From Aphelenchoides besseyi (lineage: Eukaryota; Nematoda; Chromadorea; Rhabditida; Aphelenchoididae): a stretch of 64,000 bases of DNA. Under the pieces are notes generated by a model. That model had not been told where the DNA came from. It made no database searches and worked only from the letters and a program-made list of their open reading frames with translations. The stretch is from assembly GCA_024699855.1 (NCBI GenBank), contig JAMPIQ010000001.1:8556001-8620000 (forward strand), in the 5' to 3' direction. Numbering within the stretch: position 1 is the stretch's first letter; each line of letters starts with the position of its first letter. This document shows, piece after piece, positions 30,525-43,900 of this stretch. Both the position numbers and the translations under genes were made by a program.

Positions 30525-33500
30525 TCAACGATGGTTTTCGGTGTGAATACGCAGAGCTTCGGCATTCGTGAATCCCGCATCACACTCCGTGCAGACGTGT
30601 GATCGCGCATTCAACTGAGCCAAATGATCTTGAAGCCAATGAGCTTGAAGGGTAACGGCATCGACAAAAGAGGAGTTGCACATGTTGCACGCGATATTTC
30701 CGGGTGGTAGTCGATTTTGTTGCTCCTAAAACAGAACGATCACCAATATGCTCAAACTTTTAACTCTGACCTCAACAGCTGCGTTGTGTTCTTCACGCGA
30801 ATTGGAATCAGCGGCCGTAACCGTGTGAGTCGGTTCCGGAATACCGGGCGAATGATGCGGGACAATGCCGTTGGCAGTTGACGACTTCGAATTGCGATGC
30901 ATGGAAACTGAATCGGGTGATGGAGAGAAGCCGAAGGTGGTTATTTCATCACGAACATCAACGGTTGGCGTAGCCCCACCGCCGTAAAAATGAGCGTGAA
31001 GATGAGCTCGAAGCGACACACGATTCGGATAAACTTTATCACAATTTCGTTTTGGACATCGAAAATCTGAAATTCAAGCTAATAAAGACATAAAAGTCTT
31101 AACTGTTACCTTTTCCGTCCCTCATTGTTACGTGATCCGCAAACATGTGAATTTCGAATTCTCCAGACGATTGATACTCAATGTCGCAAAGTTGACAGCG
31201 AGTAATCGTTGAAGTCGGTGAAACGGTTCCATTCGTTGGAAGTCCACTACTGAGTACATGTCCACCGCTAATTCCGTTTCGATGTACGGGAGTTGATGAT
31301 TCGGAGCGACCAGTGGACTCACTCATTTCTTCTGCTGACCGATTCGACGGAGTTGTTTCGTTTCTGTCGCGTTCAGCTTCCATTAACTGATCCACGTGAG
31401 GTGGGTGCCAAACGTTCGCAACAACCGGACTTTGCGTCATCATATGCGAATAGAAGTTGCGTGTTCCGAAGTTGACTCGCGGAGTTGCCGGACCACTTTG
31501 ACTTCCAAGTGGACGCCAAGTCGACTCTTTGAAGGACGAGTTTAACAATCTTCGTTGTCCAATAGTTGAAATTCCGATCGTACATGAGCCGCTGCGAGGA
31601 CGTTGACGAGACGGACTTCCATGAGAACTAAAAACTTCTATTGATTCTTCAAATTTCAGTTATTCAACTAACCGATCATTGTTTCTTCGTTTGTGCGAAT
31701 TCGATAAACGAATAGGTAGAGGTGTGGATTTAGCAAAACTTCCGTGTTTCTGACTGATTCCAATCGAAATTTCCGTAGTGGTTTTCGGTGGACCGGGAGA
31801 TTCAGGATCTATTTGTTCTGTACATTCCAGCGATTCGTCCGCACTTTTCGTTGATTGAATAGGATCAGCCGGTGATTGGTCTTGTTCACGAATACCGTTG
31901 AGAATATCTACTACAAAAGCTTAGACTTGTGTTTGCGTTTCTAACTTACTGCTCAAAGAACTTCGGGCCGTCTCACAGTCCGTTGCATCGATGTTGTTTA
32001 ATAGCGAGGGCTGATTGGCAATTAAACTCATTGTATCGGATGGTAGTTTTCCTTGTTGAGTTAGATTCTTAGCATGATTTTTGGAGCGAAGATGTTTGGC
32101 CAAAACACCGTTTGTCCGAAACCCAATGTTACAATCATTGCACCAATATTTTCGCACGTTTGCGGCCAACGATCCGTTTGAATTTGACAAACTGGTTGTT
32201 GATGCACTTGAAACAGTTTGAAACTGACGATCGTAATCGCCCATCGTAACAGAAACTGTCGTTGATGCGGTTGCTGTTGATGAACATTCTTCGATTGTTG
32301 CATTAACACGATCTAAACCGACCATTGTTTTACTGACATACTTGATGGTTTACCGTTTGTTGATGTTAGAACTTGATGTGACAGTTCCAAATGTCGTTCC
32401 AAAACCGCGCGTGATCGTTGAACAAGTCCGCATTCGGGACAAGGATAACTTCGAGCTCGAGTGTTTTGTTTTTGTTCGATTTGATGAGTCAATTGATGGA
32501 CGTGAAGATCACTTGGTTTTCGAAATTTTCGTTGGCATAAATCACAAGCGTAGTCTTTTGTTTCGGCAGCCAGAAACTCATTCAGACCCGATGTACTTGC
32601 GGTTACTGGTGTTTCCGTACCGTCGAACGACGAGCCAACTGATGCAGCACTAAAATTTAGTGGAAGCACGTAATTCGCAACTCTGTTTGTTGATGATGAT
32701 TCGATATTTCCGTTTGTTACGTCAATATCCGAGTTTGCTGAAGGAGACAAATCTACAGGCGCCGTAAATCGATAGGCATCTTCGTTATTCTTGAAGAGTG
32801 GTCGACGTTTACCGGACGGAATCGGCGAACACAAAGCCGCTGGTGGAGCAGAAAGTGACCGCATCAACGGTCGATTATCATCGGCTTTTGGCCAGTTGAA
32901 TACCCGAGCTTCTGTATCACACAACGTCCATAAAGTTGGCGGGGTGTGAGTGTTACGTTCCATCAAAATATTTTCTGCAATAACCTCATTAATGTTTCTT
33001 ACGAGTTTGATCGGATACCCTGTCCAAATCGATGATAGCTGAGTGCTTGACTACATGGCGGATGTTCAACGTGATCCTCTTCGTTATCTGACTCATCGTC
33101 CAATTGATCGTTAATGAACTTGGATTCCAGTTCGCTCAGTTTGATAAGTCGATGTTCGGCTTCGTCTTCGGGTGTTGCGATTCGCAATTCGCCTTCTTCA
33201 CCATCACGTTTTTGCATTTCCAATGAACTGAATTCAAATCGTTAAGACATTTGACAACCAATTTCTTTACCTTGCAACTTTGCTGCGATGGGCTTTCGAA
33301 CCGAAATGTTTTGTCAAATTTCCACGAGTTTTAAAGGCAAAACTAAAGGTAACAGTTAGATACCACCTTTATGAAAAAGCTTACTTGCAAGTCAAACACA
33401 TGTGCGGTCGTTCGTTTGTATGCGATTTCAAGTGTTTCTTCAACATCGAAGGTTTCTTACAACGAATTCCACAACGATCGCAAATGTAACGACCACGACC

Positions 33501-36500
33501 TCTGCCTCGGACATAAACTTCAACTTCTTCGTGTTGTTTGCCCATTGAATGAATACGGGGTTTTGCCGTTACGGTCTCTGTGAGACGTTGATCGGATTTG
33601 TTTTCGACCTCCAATTCAAATTCAATCATCTCTTCGTCTCGCATTTCATTTTCAATCTTCGGTTCAATTTTCGGAGAAAGCGGTCTTTGAGCTTCGGCCA
33701 TCGCTTTCAACTCGTGAACCACATTCAAGTCCGCTGTTTGATTTGATCGTTGAATTGAAAGAAGTGATGATTGCGCAACATCCAACGGTTGTTGAGGTTT
33801 GTTCAGGATTCCAAGAACACGGTCCTACAAACAACAGTTGGTAATTGGTTGTGCGAATGCGGGGAGTGATAGTTTTTTAGTTTGTTTGGTCGGTTTTGAA
33901 TCCAAAACACAATTTGAAGCCAAGCCATAAAACCGCCAACCAAATTCAAAGAAAACTGTCGGCAAACTTGAAATGGCAACAACACCGCAACCAACCGACA
34001 AATCACGAGAAATCCGTGGGGGATTGTAGTTTGTTGATTAGTCGTCAAAACTATAAACAAGCACCTTCGAAAATTACCCACTTTTGCATCCGCAGTCCAA
34101 TACTCGGAGTGTGTTGTTCGATTGCGAAACAAGTCGGTTGGAGTTGTGTAGTCGAGGAATTTGATTGGTTTGGCGCTGTTTCGTAGATTGAGGAGAATTT
34201 GCATGGTCTCATCTTCCACATCGATCAAACTCTACATAGGAAGGTCAGTTTGTTAATGAAAACAAATTGGGAAGACGAACACACAAAGAAACGGATAACA
34301 AGCAAACGGCGGTTGTAGGCGAAGAAAACGAAGAGAACTGCGGGCAAAATAAACGAACTGAAAGTTATAACGCGCAACAGAATGTCGAACTGATCGGTCA
34401 ACTTGTTTTCGATGCTCTCGCTCACATTACAAATTCGCCAACCGCCACCGTTCGCTTTTCTCTTCGTCCTCCAAATTCGTTTTCGTGTTCAACTTCTAAC
34501 CTGCGATTTATAGCTCGAGTACGATGACTGGCCATTAGTCATTTGCCGATGATTGGGAATGGATCGACGTGTGGTGTTCAGCTCGACGGTCACATTACGT
34601 GAACGACCGTGACTTAGAGGATCCGACAAAGATTTGTTTTCGTTGCGATGAGCGTCCAGAATCGTTTCTTCTAATGTTAGAACGTAGGGCATTTTGGTTG
34701 ATATCTTCGCTTCGATATAGGAAGTGCAGAAGAGGATTGCGTTCTGCATGATCTTCGGACATTTTTCCGTCGATTGAGAAGTCAAAATTGGAGCAAACAG
34801 AAGTTGATGTTGTTCCTGAGCGGACATCTGCGGTTGACTAATCGACAGTTGACTCTTTCGGAGTATCTGACTTAACTCGACTCTCAGTCGATTCGCTTGT
34901 CCCAACAAGTTCGCTTCTTCTTCCAATGGATATCGTGATTCCGAACTCTCGTCCCCGATTTCCCCGCCAACTCCCGTTCTTTGAACGGTTTGCGAACTGG
35001 ACGGCGGCAAATTTGAATGTATGGCGTTTGATTGCGACAACCCAAACGACGGGAGCCTGTCCTGAAGTGTGATAGGACATAAGTAATTTAAAGAGAACAA
35101 CTTGATGCCAATCCCCCCAAAAGTCTCCCGGTTAGTTTTCTTGTGTCTCAACCAACCGTTTGCTGAGTGTTGCGGCGTTAACGAGAGCGAAGAAGCAACG
35201 TTGTGGATAGTAAGGACCACTCAACGCTATGAATTGAGTCATGGAAATGAAGGAGTGAAAGAGATAGAGGAATCGAAGTTGCGCGTATTTCGAATATTAA
35301 TTTATTACAAACCTTTCGAGATATCTTAGGTTTACAACGAAATTTACACAAGAGATTGAACGGAGATTTTACGAAACGGAGATGATTTTGCTTAGTGAGA
35401 AGATCGAGTACACAGTTCGAATTAATCTGATTGTTGCTACTAAACGGAGATTGAGAATCGTATCGAGACAGTTTGTTTTGAATACAAAGACCGAAAAGAG
35501 ATTCTGGAAACCGACGAGTCAAAAGATTCATCTTTTACTCAATATGTTTTCTTTTGTAATTGGAATGTTTTTTCTTGAATATCAACCGGACTTCGGGGAT
35601 ATATCTTGGAAATAATTAGCGTATGTATACTGCGGAACGAATTGCAAAAAAAGGTTAAAGCAATAGAATCCAAAAAACCGAGTGATCGAACTTATTTCAA
35701 TGGAGATTGTTTTTGACCAAAATCGATTACTTTTTTATCGAGAAAATCATAAATAGGTAAAATGAAGACCAAAGAAATCGTGTTTTCAGGATGCCATTTT
35801 CATAAACGATAGACCGATGAGTCACAACATCGCTTCCATGTCGCGTGCCACCACTTCAGAAGAGACAAATCTCATAGGCGGTCTTTACGTGATCCTGAAC
35901 CTAAACGAAGGTTTTTGTTCGTACGGGCCTTAGCGAAAGAAACGAAAACAAAAGAACGGGAAGCACAACAGAAACCCAAAGTCCGGAGTATAGTGATTGT
36001 TTTTGATTACGTGTGTTCAATTCAACAAACGATCAACCATATCACACAAACTACAGAAAAGAAGAAGAAAGAACGAGTTTACAATGAGACGACAACAAGA
36101 ACAACAGTAACCGGAATACGACGACAGTTTTCATGATAAACAGCAAAATAGTTCAATTTCAGCTCAAACATACAAAATGACTCATGACTCAACCACAACG
36201 TTTTGTTTCGTAAGCAACGAAATCACAACACAACATAACGTCAAGTCGTTTCGATAGTTAGCGAGCCGTCCGTAAACAAAAACACGACAAAATTCAGTTA
36301 ACGCGTTCATTTTGCCTTCTACCTATTGGTTGTGTTCAACGCGCAAAATAAAAGTAAACTCAAAACCCAAAATTAAATAACCGCCGTTTATAAGGAAAAG
36401 AAGTAAAAGTGCACAAACAAAAACTATTTCGTTTGGACTCACCATCTTCGCAATTTTCGCTGGTGAGTTCTGGGCCTCGTGCATGTCGATATTCGGCATT

Positions 36501-39500
36501 GAAGAGGCGTTTGATGCAATCGGCGTGACACTCGTTGGACTTGCTGTTGCACTATGAGCATCAGAATTGCGAACTGATTCTAACAGACGCTTCTTAAGTG
36601 GATGACGGTTTTCGGAGCCGGTGGACGAAGTCGACGGAGAACTTGTTCCATTTTTGCTTCCAGTTTGTGGTGGTGAAGCTGTGGCTTCAGCAACAATCTG
36701 ATGCATAGTACTGCAACGTGCTCCACCGTTTCCGGCACCAATCGGTACCGACGAACGACCCGAACAACCGTTGATTACCGGATCCGGAGCAACACCAGCA
36801 CCACCGCCAACTAGCGCAGCAATATTGGATTGATGAATTTGTTGAGCTAAAATTTGACTTTAACCATGAACAACCATCGACTCAATCGACTTACCAAGCA
36901 ATTTTTGTTGTTGAAGAACCAAAAGTTGTTGTTGCTGTTGCTGCGCATTTATTAACGGCCATTGAAGTTGTGGTTGACTTTGATGTTTCTGCAACAACAG
37001 ACGCTTCTAAACAAACAAAACCAATAACTAAGCGGTTAGTTGCGGTTAGTTGCGATCAAAATGTTGGAACATTGGGATCAAAAGCAAAGCGAACTGCTGA
37101 ACAAAACTTACGGTTAGTTGTTCTCGTTTGCTGCATCGTGATTCGTGAGCTTTAAGTCCCGCATCATTTGGAAACTTCAAATTACAGAAATTGCAGGCGA
37201 ATGAACTGCCTGGTTGATTTGTCGATTGACCGTATGGTTGTCTCACAACGGGTTGACCACTAGTCAACGATCCACCAGCCGCTGCATTCATACAATGCAT
37301 CGAAGACAACATTTGAGATTCGTGCATTGATTGACTTCGCGTTGTCGGCAATCGATGATTGGGAACTTGATGGAAAAGCCCGGGCGAACCGCGTTGTGAC
37401 GAACCTGAAAATAAGGCAATGAGTGTAAAACAAAACGATTAATCGAACGTACAACCTGCCAAATCGGATGTCTGTGATGTAATCGAGTTGGATGTACTTT
37501 GTCGATGATATGGTCGACGCTTCAGAAGTACGGGATTTGGTTCAACAATCGCCTCATTTTCGCTTATTAAACGCGAAATATGATCCTGAACAGATTCGGC
37601 ACTAGTTAGCAAACGTTCCGACGATGCTTGACGACTAGCCGACTGTGCAGTCCCGTTGTTAACATTCTGCTGAGCGAGAGGTGAATCAACAGGCATTGCA
37701 GAATGGTTAGGATGATTTGATGCGGTCGGAGAATCTAATCCCGTAGCCGACAATCCAGCAAGAAGTGAGTTACTTGAATTTTGTTTCGAAAGGTTGGACA
37801 AATGATGTTGAGTGTGTTGTTGTCGAAGTAGAAACTCGTTGTAAGCACTTGGCGTCTGATCGCCTTGTGATGGAATTTGCGACTGTTGCAATAAAGATGC
37901 GAGTTGATTTATTTGGTTCACTGAAAACCGTTGATTAAGTATCTGTTGTCTTTCAGCTTACTATCGGTCATGCTCGACAGTCGGTTAGTTGGAGTCGAGT
38001 TTTGTCCGGCCATAATTTGTTGTAAAAGCGCCAAATGATTCTGATTGCTGGACACCGCTGATTGTTGAGCGGCTTGCTGAGCTACAAGCTGTTGGTAAAC
38101 TTGAAGGGCATTTGGATTTGCGATCTCTGACGCATTTCCATTTTGCAACATTTGAACCAAAGCCAACAAATTTCCATTTGCTCCCGCTGCCGAACCATTA
38201 GCCATTAAACGTTGCAAAACCTGTTGTTGTTGCAGAGCCGCAACGCTTTGCGGCTGTGAGGCTTGTGACTGGGCAGTGTGGTTGTTCAGAAGGTACTGGG
38301 CAAGTGGATTTGTTTGTCCTACTGATTGTCCACCATTTAATAGCGATGGCAAAAGTGTCGGTGATGCAGACATTAAGCCGGACAAAGCTGCAAGATTTGG
38401 ATTTGCCGTCGTGAAGCCATGATTTGCAGCCTGTTGTTGCGATCCTGCTGAAGTTTGCGCTGTAGATTGCAAACCAGCTAATTGAGGTTGAAGAGCGGCA
38501 AGATTCGGGTTCTAAAAACGCCGATTGACAATAATAAACTTTGAGATTGCGTACCACAAGAAGTGTTGAAGCCAACTGTTGAATGAGATCATTGGTTAAG
38601 GTTTGTTGAGCAACAGCCGAATGAGCTGGAGGAGAGATTGGAAGTGAAGAGGGTTGAGAACCTTGTTGTTGTTGTTGTTGCATTTGATGCGCGAGCAATT
38701 GTTGAAGATATGAGGCGGTTGCTGGGTCAGTCGACTGAGCATTGTTCGCCGGTTCGGTCGAAGTGTTTGAGCTCACTATCGGTGCATTCTGTTGCATCGA
38801 AGCCAAAAGTTGCTGTTCGAGGCTTAACAACTAAAAAGCAAAGTTGAATTGATTTTTTTGTGACATTTCTAAACAAAAGGACGGTGGACACGGTTCCATG
38901 GAGCTGACAACTTTGTTTCCCAATGCGAGCTGGGCATTCAAATCGATCATCAACGATCGTTCGCAAACGTGACAAAATATCGAAAAAGTTGGAGTATTTC
39001 GCACGTCGTCGATGTTTTCGAGCAGACGTACAGTTTGATTGCTAATTGACGCGTGTTTCGATGAAAGCGAAATTACTCGGCAATCCTCAACCTTGTTAAT
39101 CGTTGACAAGTCGAAAGGGTGTGGGAAAGAGGTGAATTGCTGTGATAAAGTGAAAAGAACTGTTTGCGGTGTTCCTTCCCATTCTTTGCAAAGTTCAAGG
39201 CAAAATGACGGCCACGAAAAAACAATTGAAAATATTTCGAGATAAGTTCCCCAACTAATCATTTTGACAAATAAAACGCATTTCTGTTCATGGGACGAGT
39301 GGAATAATTAACTCAACGGCCCAAAGGTCGTCTGGGTTTTTGGACCATACGGTCATTCGCAACGGAGGAATCGAGTTTACTCCTTTTGTTGTCGATCTAT
39401 TCCTCCACCTCTGACGTCACGTCAGCATGTTCAGTCAAAAAACACGTGAAAAGCGGCGTGTTCAAATGGCACAAAACAAAGACGGTCCGAAGAAAAAACA

Positions 39501-40932
39501 AGGACGGAAAACGGGAGTCCGGAGGTCGTTTCGTCATCCGCAACGAAACAGAAAGAAACGACCGTCGAAGAGTGTCGTCGGCACACGACTCTTCGATGGC
39601 CATGAAGTCGTCATTTCAGTTGACACGAACGGAATGAAAGACGACAAACAGAACGAAAGAGAAAAAGAAACTCTTTTTGCCGTGAATGTTGTTGTTGCCA
39701 AAAGCATGAAGAAAGATTTCAAACAGCGCGTGGTATTTGCGTGCAGTTAAGGTGGAACGGTAGGGAGTTTGAATACAAAATGAAGGCGTCTTGTTCACAG
39801 TCAATGGCACGTTTCTTTCTGTTTGACGGCGAATTATGCGGGTGGTTGGATGTAGGAGAACGGCACATGCGAAACAAAAAACCCATTTCAATGATCACTA
39901 AGAGCTCGGAAGCTGCTTAATGGAAACACGCAACCATTCAGTTTATTAGACAACGAGCTCAAACTCCTAATCAGAAAAGCGGCTTTCAAAACGCATAATA
40001 GCAATTGAATTAAGTGAAAATTATCGTCCGATTAGTGAGTATAATCAACTTGTGGGTGTTGGCGATCCCCTTGTTTTAATTTTGCAATCACAATTACAAG
40101 CAAAACGACGCAGATACATGAAGCAACGTTCTCGTTTCTACGTCAGATCTTTTATAGTTTAGAAGGTTCGTAGCACAATCAAAGTTTTGGACTAAACTAA
40201 TTGCCCATTTAGTCTGTGTCGACTTTGTGCCAACATTCGGAAACTCAAAAGTCAATTTGCTGTTAATTTGTTCATGGACAAAAACCAAAGCTCCCAAACA
40301 CCATTTGATGATTAAAACATCTGTTCATAGTACAGGGTCCGCGAACTCAACCGACTTCTGACTCTTTGTCATTACGCAAAAATTGAGACTTCAGATTGGA
40401 CCACAAAAATTGACACTCATCTAATCAGCTTATTTTGAAAGAAAAGCCTCATGACAGTCGGAGAGGAAGCTTGTGGTCTTTTTGATTGTAAGAAAAAGAA
40501 ATTGAGAGCGTCGAATACAACCGGACTCTCGAATTGCGATACAAAATTATTGAATTTTAGTGGGTGTAATGCGAACACGATTTCGCGGGTAATCAGAACG
40601 CAAATTTCGAAATCAGAAAACAGCAAAACTCGTCCAATGTGTTTTATCAGTGAATGCCGAACGTTTGGCCGCCTGTTCGACCCACGAATTCGTTGATTTC
40701 GACTGAGCTTTGAAACTTCCGTTCTTGCTCACTACGTAACTCATGACCCTTTTTGCTGATTGATGACACCGAGACAAGTGGCCTCGATTTCGAGAAACAA
40801 AACAAACACGTCCAAATGATGCAAACGACAACTGACCTCTTGTGAATGTGTTGGAGTTCCTGTGGCACTGTTGCCCGCGCTCGACATCGCCGACGACACA
40901 GCGCCGTTGTTGCTCGATGCCAAAAACGCCAT
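30525..40932 (-). CDS. sma-9: Schnurri/SMA-9-type zinc-finger transcription factor
   Basis: SMA-9 is the C. elegans Schnurri; such proteins act as nuclear cofactors of Smads in BMP signalling. The first exon ([19 protein letters not shown], 40837-40932) joins in phase across an intron of about 2 kb to [14 protein letters not shown]. Exons 2-4 are Gln/Asn/Ser-rich. A single finger ([19 protein letters not shown]) follows near 37200, then disordered exons around 36.9-34.2 kb. The diagnostic Schnurri pair lies at 33480-33270: [20 protein letters not shown], then [19 protein letters not shown] split by an intron. Later fingers are near 32540, 32400, 32130, 31190, 31040, 30660 and 30570. Many introns; phases were checked at some junctions only. 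The 5' end is inferred from reading-frame continuity. Confidence 0.87.
38663..38690 (-). repeat. CAA/CAG run coding polyglutamine
   Basis: A TTG triplet run on the plus strand (CAA on the coding strand) gives HQMQQQQQQ in the sma-9-like gene. Further mixed CAA/CAG tracts occur around 38040-38240 and 36900-36960. Confidence 0.8.
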
Positions 40933-43900
40933 CGCTTTAAATGTTGAGATGCTTGTCGTCAAACGTTCAATTTGTATTCGTGTATTCGTAAACGTGATTG
41001 TTCATTCCCATCAAAACTCAATGGTTCACCGTGACCGAAATTGTGGCCAGTGATGTGTAGCAGAAATCGAAGAGCCCTAAAAGTGTGGAACGTTTATTTC
41101 AGTAAACGACAAATGGAAATTAAATTAAGTAAAACAACGCAAAGACTAACGAAAAAATGACACTCGAGACGCGTCATCAACAGGAATGACGAGAAAGCCG
41201 AATACTCGAGAGCTGCTGCGAAAATCCAAATTTGAGATTCTTCGCTGTCAACGCTAAGATTTCGACTTTGTAACGATGAGAAGAAACGCCAACAAAATGC
41301 AAATGAATTGGCTGCTGATTCTGAGGTGCGGATAATTGAAATGTGGTTCGATCTTTTGGCACACGCCGAGAAGAAACCAATCAATTAGATGAATTCGCTT
41401 CTAATTCGCAACTTTTTTTATCGAAAGCAATTTCGAGATTAGAGTGTGAGGAGGACAAAGCCATCCGTGATCTTAAGTGCTTCTTAAGATCCACATCTTC
41501 AAACAATAATCAATGGAAATTTCTCGTAATGTAAACCGCTAGTTGTTGGGACGACGTGAAATTAAGGCTAAGGGCTTCGTCGACTGTGAACATAAGGCAG
41601 GCGGATTAGTGGTGTCGTCCAAGCACACCGGCTGTTCTGTTCGACAAAATCTTCACCAAATCCAAATCTTCCGATTATGACGCGTTTTTCGACTTTGGTC
41701 TAACTCTTGGCTTTTGAATGCGAAAACGTTGACATTCGGAAGGAACACGACACACACGAACATGTCGGTCTGTTGTCCATCAGTCGAACCGAAATTTCGG
41801 TCGTGATGCCAAAACGCGGGACTTTGGCTCGTCCTTCAACTTCCGCCCCGTTGCCTGTTCACGTTTTGTGTGGCAAAATACAAAGCAAAAAAGAAATCTT
41901 CGTTCACGCCCTTCAACGGCCAACTGCACTATTTGAATTTCAGTTTTGTGTTTTGTCCGCCGGCGAATAGCCGGAGGGCAACGACATAAATCGAGAACAG
42001 CTACTGCCTACGTAGAGAGAATGTGTCTTGAATAGTACGATACATATGCTAAACCGTAGCCAAGATCTTCAATGAAATGCAACACAAGGTCGGAATTAGA
42101 AGGTCAGTATAATCAGTTAAAAGTTGGAATGGTCGAGCGTTTGAGCCGAAGTTTGTTAATTGATACTTTTGTCGACAACACCCTCTTTCTTGACATTTTG
42201 TTTCGACCGCAATTATCCGCCAAAGGTCGACCGAATCTTTGACCGAAAAAGAGCAGATATCACGAGAAACGGCAAAACATTTTCAACTAATCCAAACATG
42301 TAATTGGGAAAAAATCGAAAAGAACATTCAGCTCACTATATCCAACACATGAATTTGTGAAATGGACTTTAGAACTCGACAGGAACAGTGTAAAGTCCGA
42401 ATAATTGAACATGTTCAAGTCGACACACACCCCCGCTCACCTCCCTCTTCGACTATTCTGCGTGTTCTTGGCCTCGTCGCATTTGGTTTCGAAAAGTGCC
42501 GAAAAAATGGTCGAGAGTGAAAGTCGACTTTGGCACATCGATACACGTGAACGACGAAACAACTTGAGCAGAAACGTGCACAGATGATTAGGTCGAGTTT
42601 GTTGGTTTTTACACTCTCGCACTCTCGTAACTCTCGTTCGATAATTGTGAAAAAACGTTGGCAACCAACGGAAGAACTCTCCCTGAGGACCTAACGATCA
42701 TTAAAGTTCAATGACGGGAAGTAAATTGACAAATCAATTACATCTTGCTGGACGATGACGTCACAATTGAGAGCAATTTGAATTCAAAATTGAAAACGAT
42801 TTTCGACGAAGAAACTGAGAACACACACGAGTGAAGAAGAAGGGAATCCGCTCGTGTGGGAATTTTGGCGTCACACAGGAAAGAGGACCGCGTGAATTGC
42901 GCAAAAACGATTCGAATTGCTATGGCGATGAGCAAATCGAACGGAAATAGAACGACAATTAGCCAAAACATCGACTATGGCCAGAAATTATTCAGCGAGA
43001 GTCGCTGCAAACTAACCGCCGAGTCACGCGCTTCGAAAGTTTTGATCAGCGAACGTTTGCCGAACACGCAAACCAAAACATTAAGAACGGAAGTTTGGGG
43101 TGTGGTTTATGGGGAGCGAATTTTCTCATAACGTCGCTCGAAAGATGGTGGTATAATACTGGGAAGAAAAAGTTTAATTGTCTGGGAGCAATTACTCGGA
43201 GATTAGCGGGTTATCAGCTCATGAATTGGGTTCAGAAAAAGTTGAGAATCTAATCCGGAAGTCGAGATCCCCGAACAGCGTGTCCTATTTGAACAGACGA
43301 CAAGACTGCGAGGGTGGCCATTGGGAAGTAAACAAGTTGATTTGCTGAGTTTTTGAACATAAATCGCGTCATAGCCGAAAAATTTGGTCGCTGAAACACA
43401 AAAAAAACGAAAGGTCGGAAACAGAAGACGAACGGCAGAGACGAAGTGAACAGAACGACCGCCGAGTGACGCGAAGGGAACGGGAAAACGTTTTAACTGC
43501 CGCCTTTCGTTTTATTTTTGGTCGCAGCGGAACGTTGCGAAAGTGATGAGCAAAAAACAACGCAAATTTCCAGAGCAAACAAACGTGTGTGGGTAACTAA
43601 AGAGTAGCTCGGATAATTGAATTGGCATAAACCGCTTTGATTGGCACACGCGTGAACTTCAGACCCTACGGACGAGAGGCAGTTGACGCGAAACGATTGA
43701 TCGTTGAAACGAACGCAGCGGGGCAGTCGACTTTTTTCGAATTCGTCACGACATTCTGGCGCCTCGTTTGCTCTGCTCGTTGATGAGTAAGTAGTTTGGT
43801 GTGCTTTAGACACAATTTGGCTTCATCCGATTATAAATTCTCAGTGCGAAGTAAAAGAAAGCCATTTGATTTTGACAAAAGCGACCTTCTTGATAGCGAA

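Noticed and set aside
38831..39262. Separate minus-strand gene, or extra first exon, in front of the sma-9 Q-rich part
   Set aside because: A more natural in-phase join runs from the exon at 40837-40932 to 38830; the 39-kb frame has no recognised domain and lies inside that intron.
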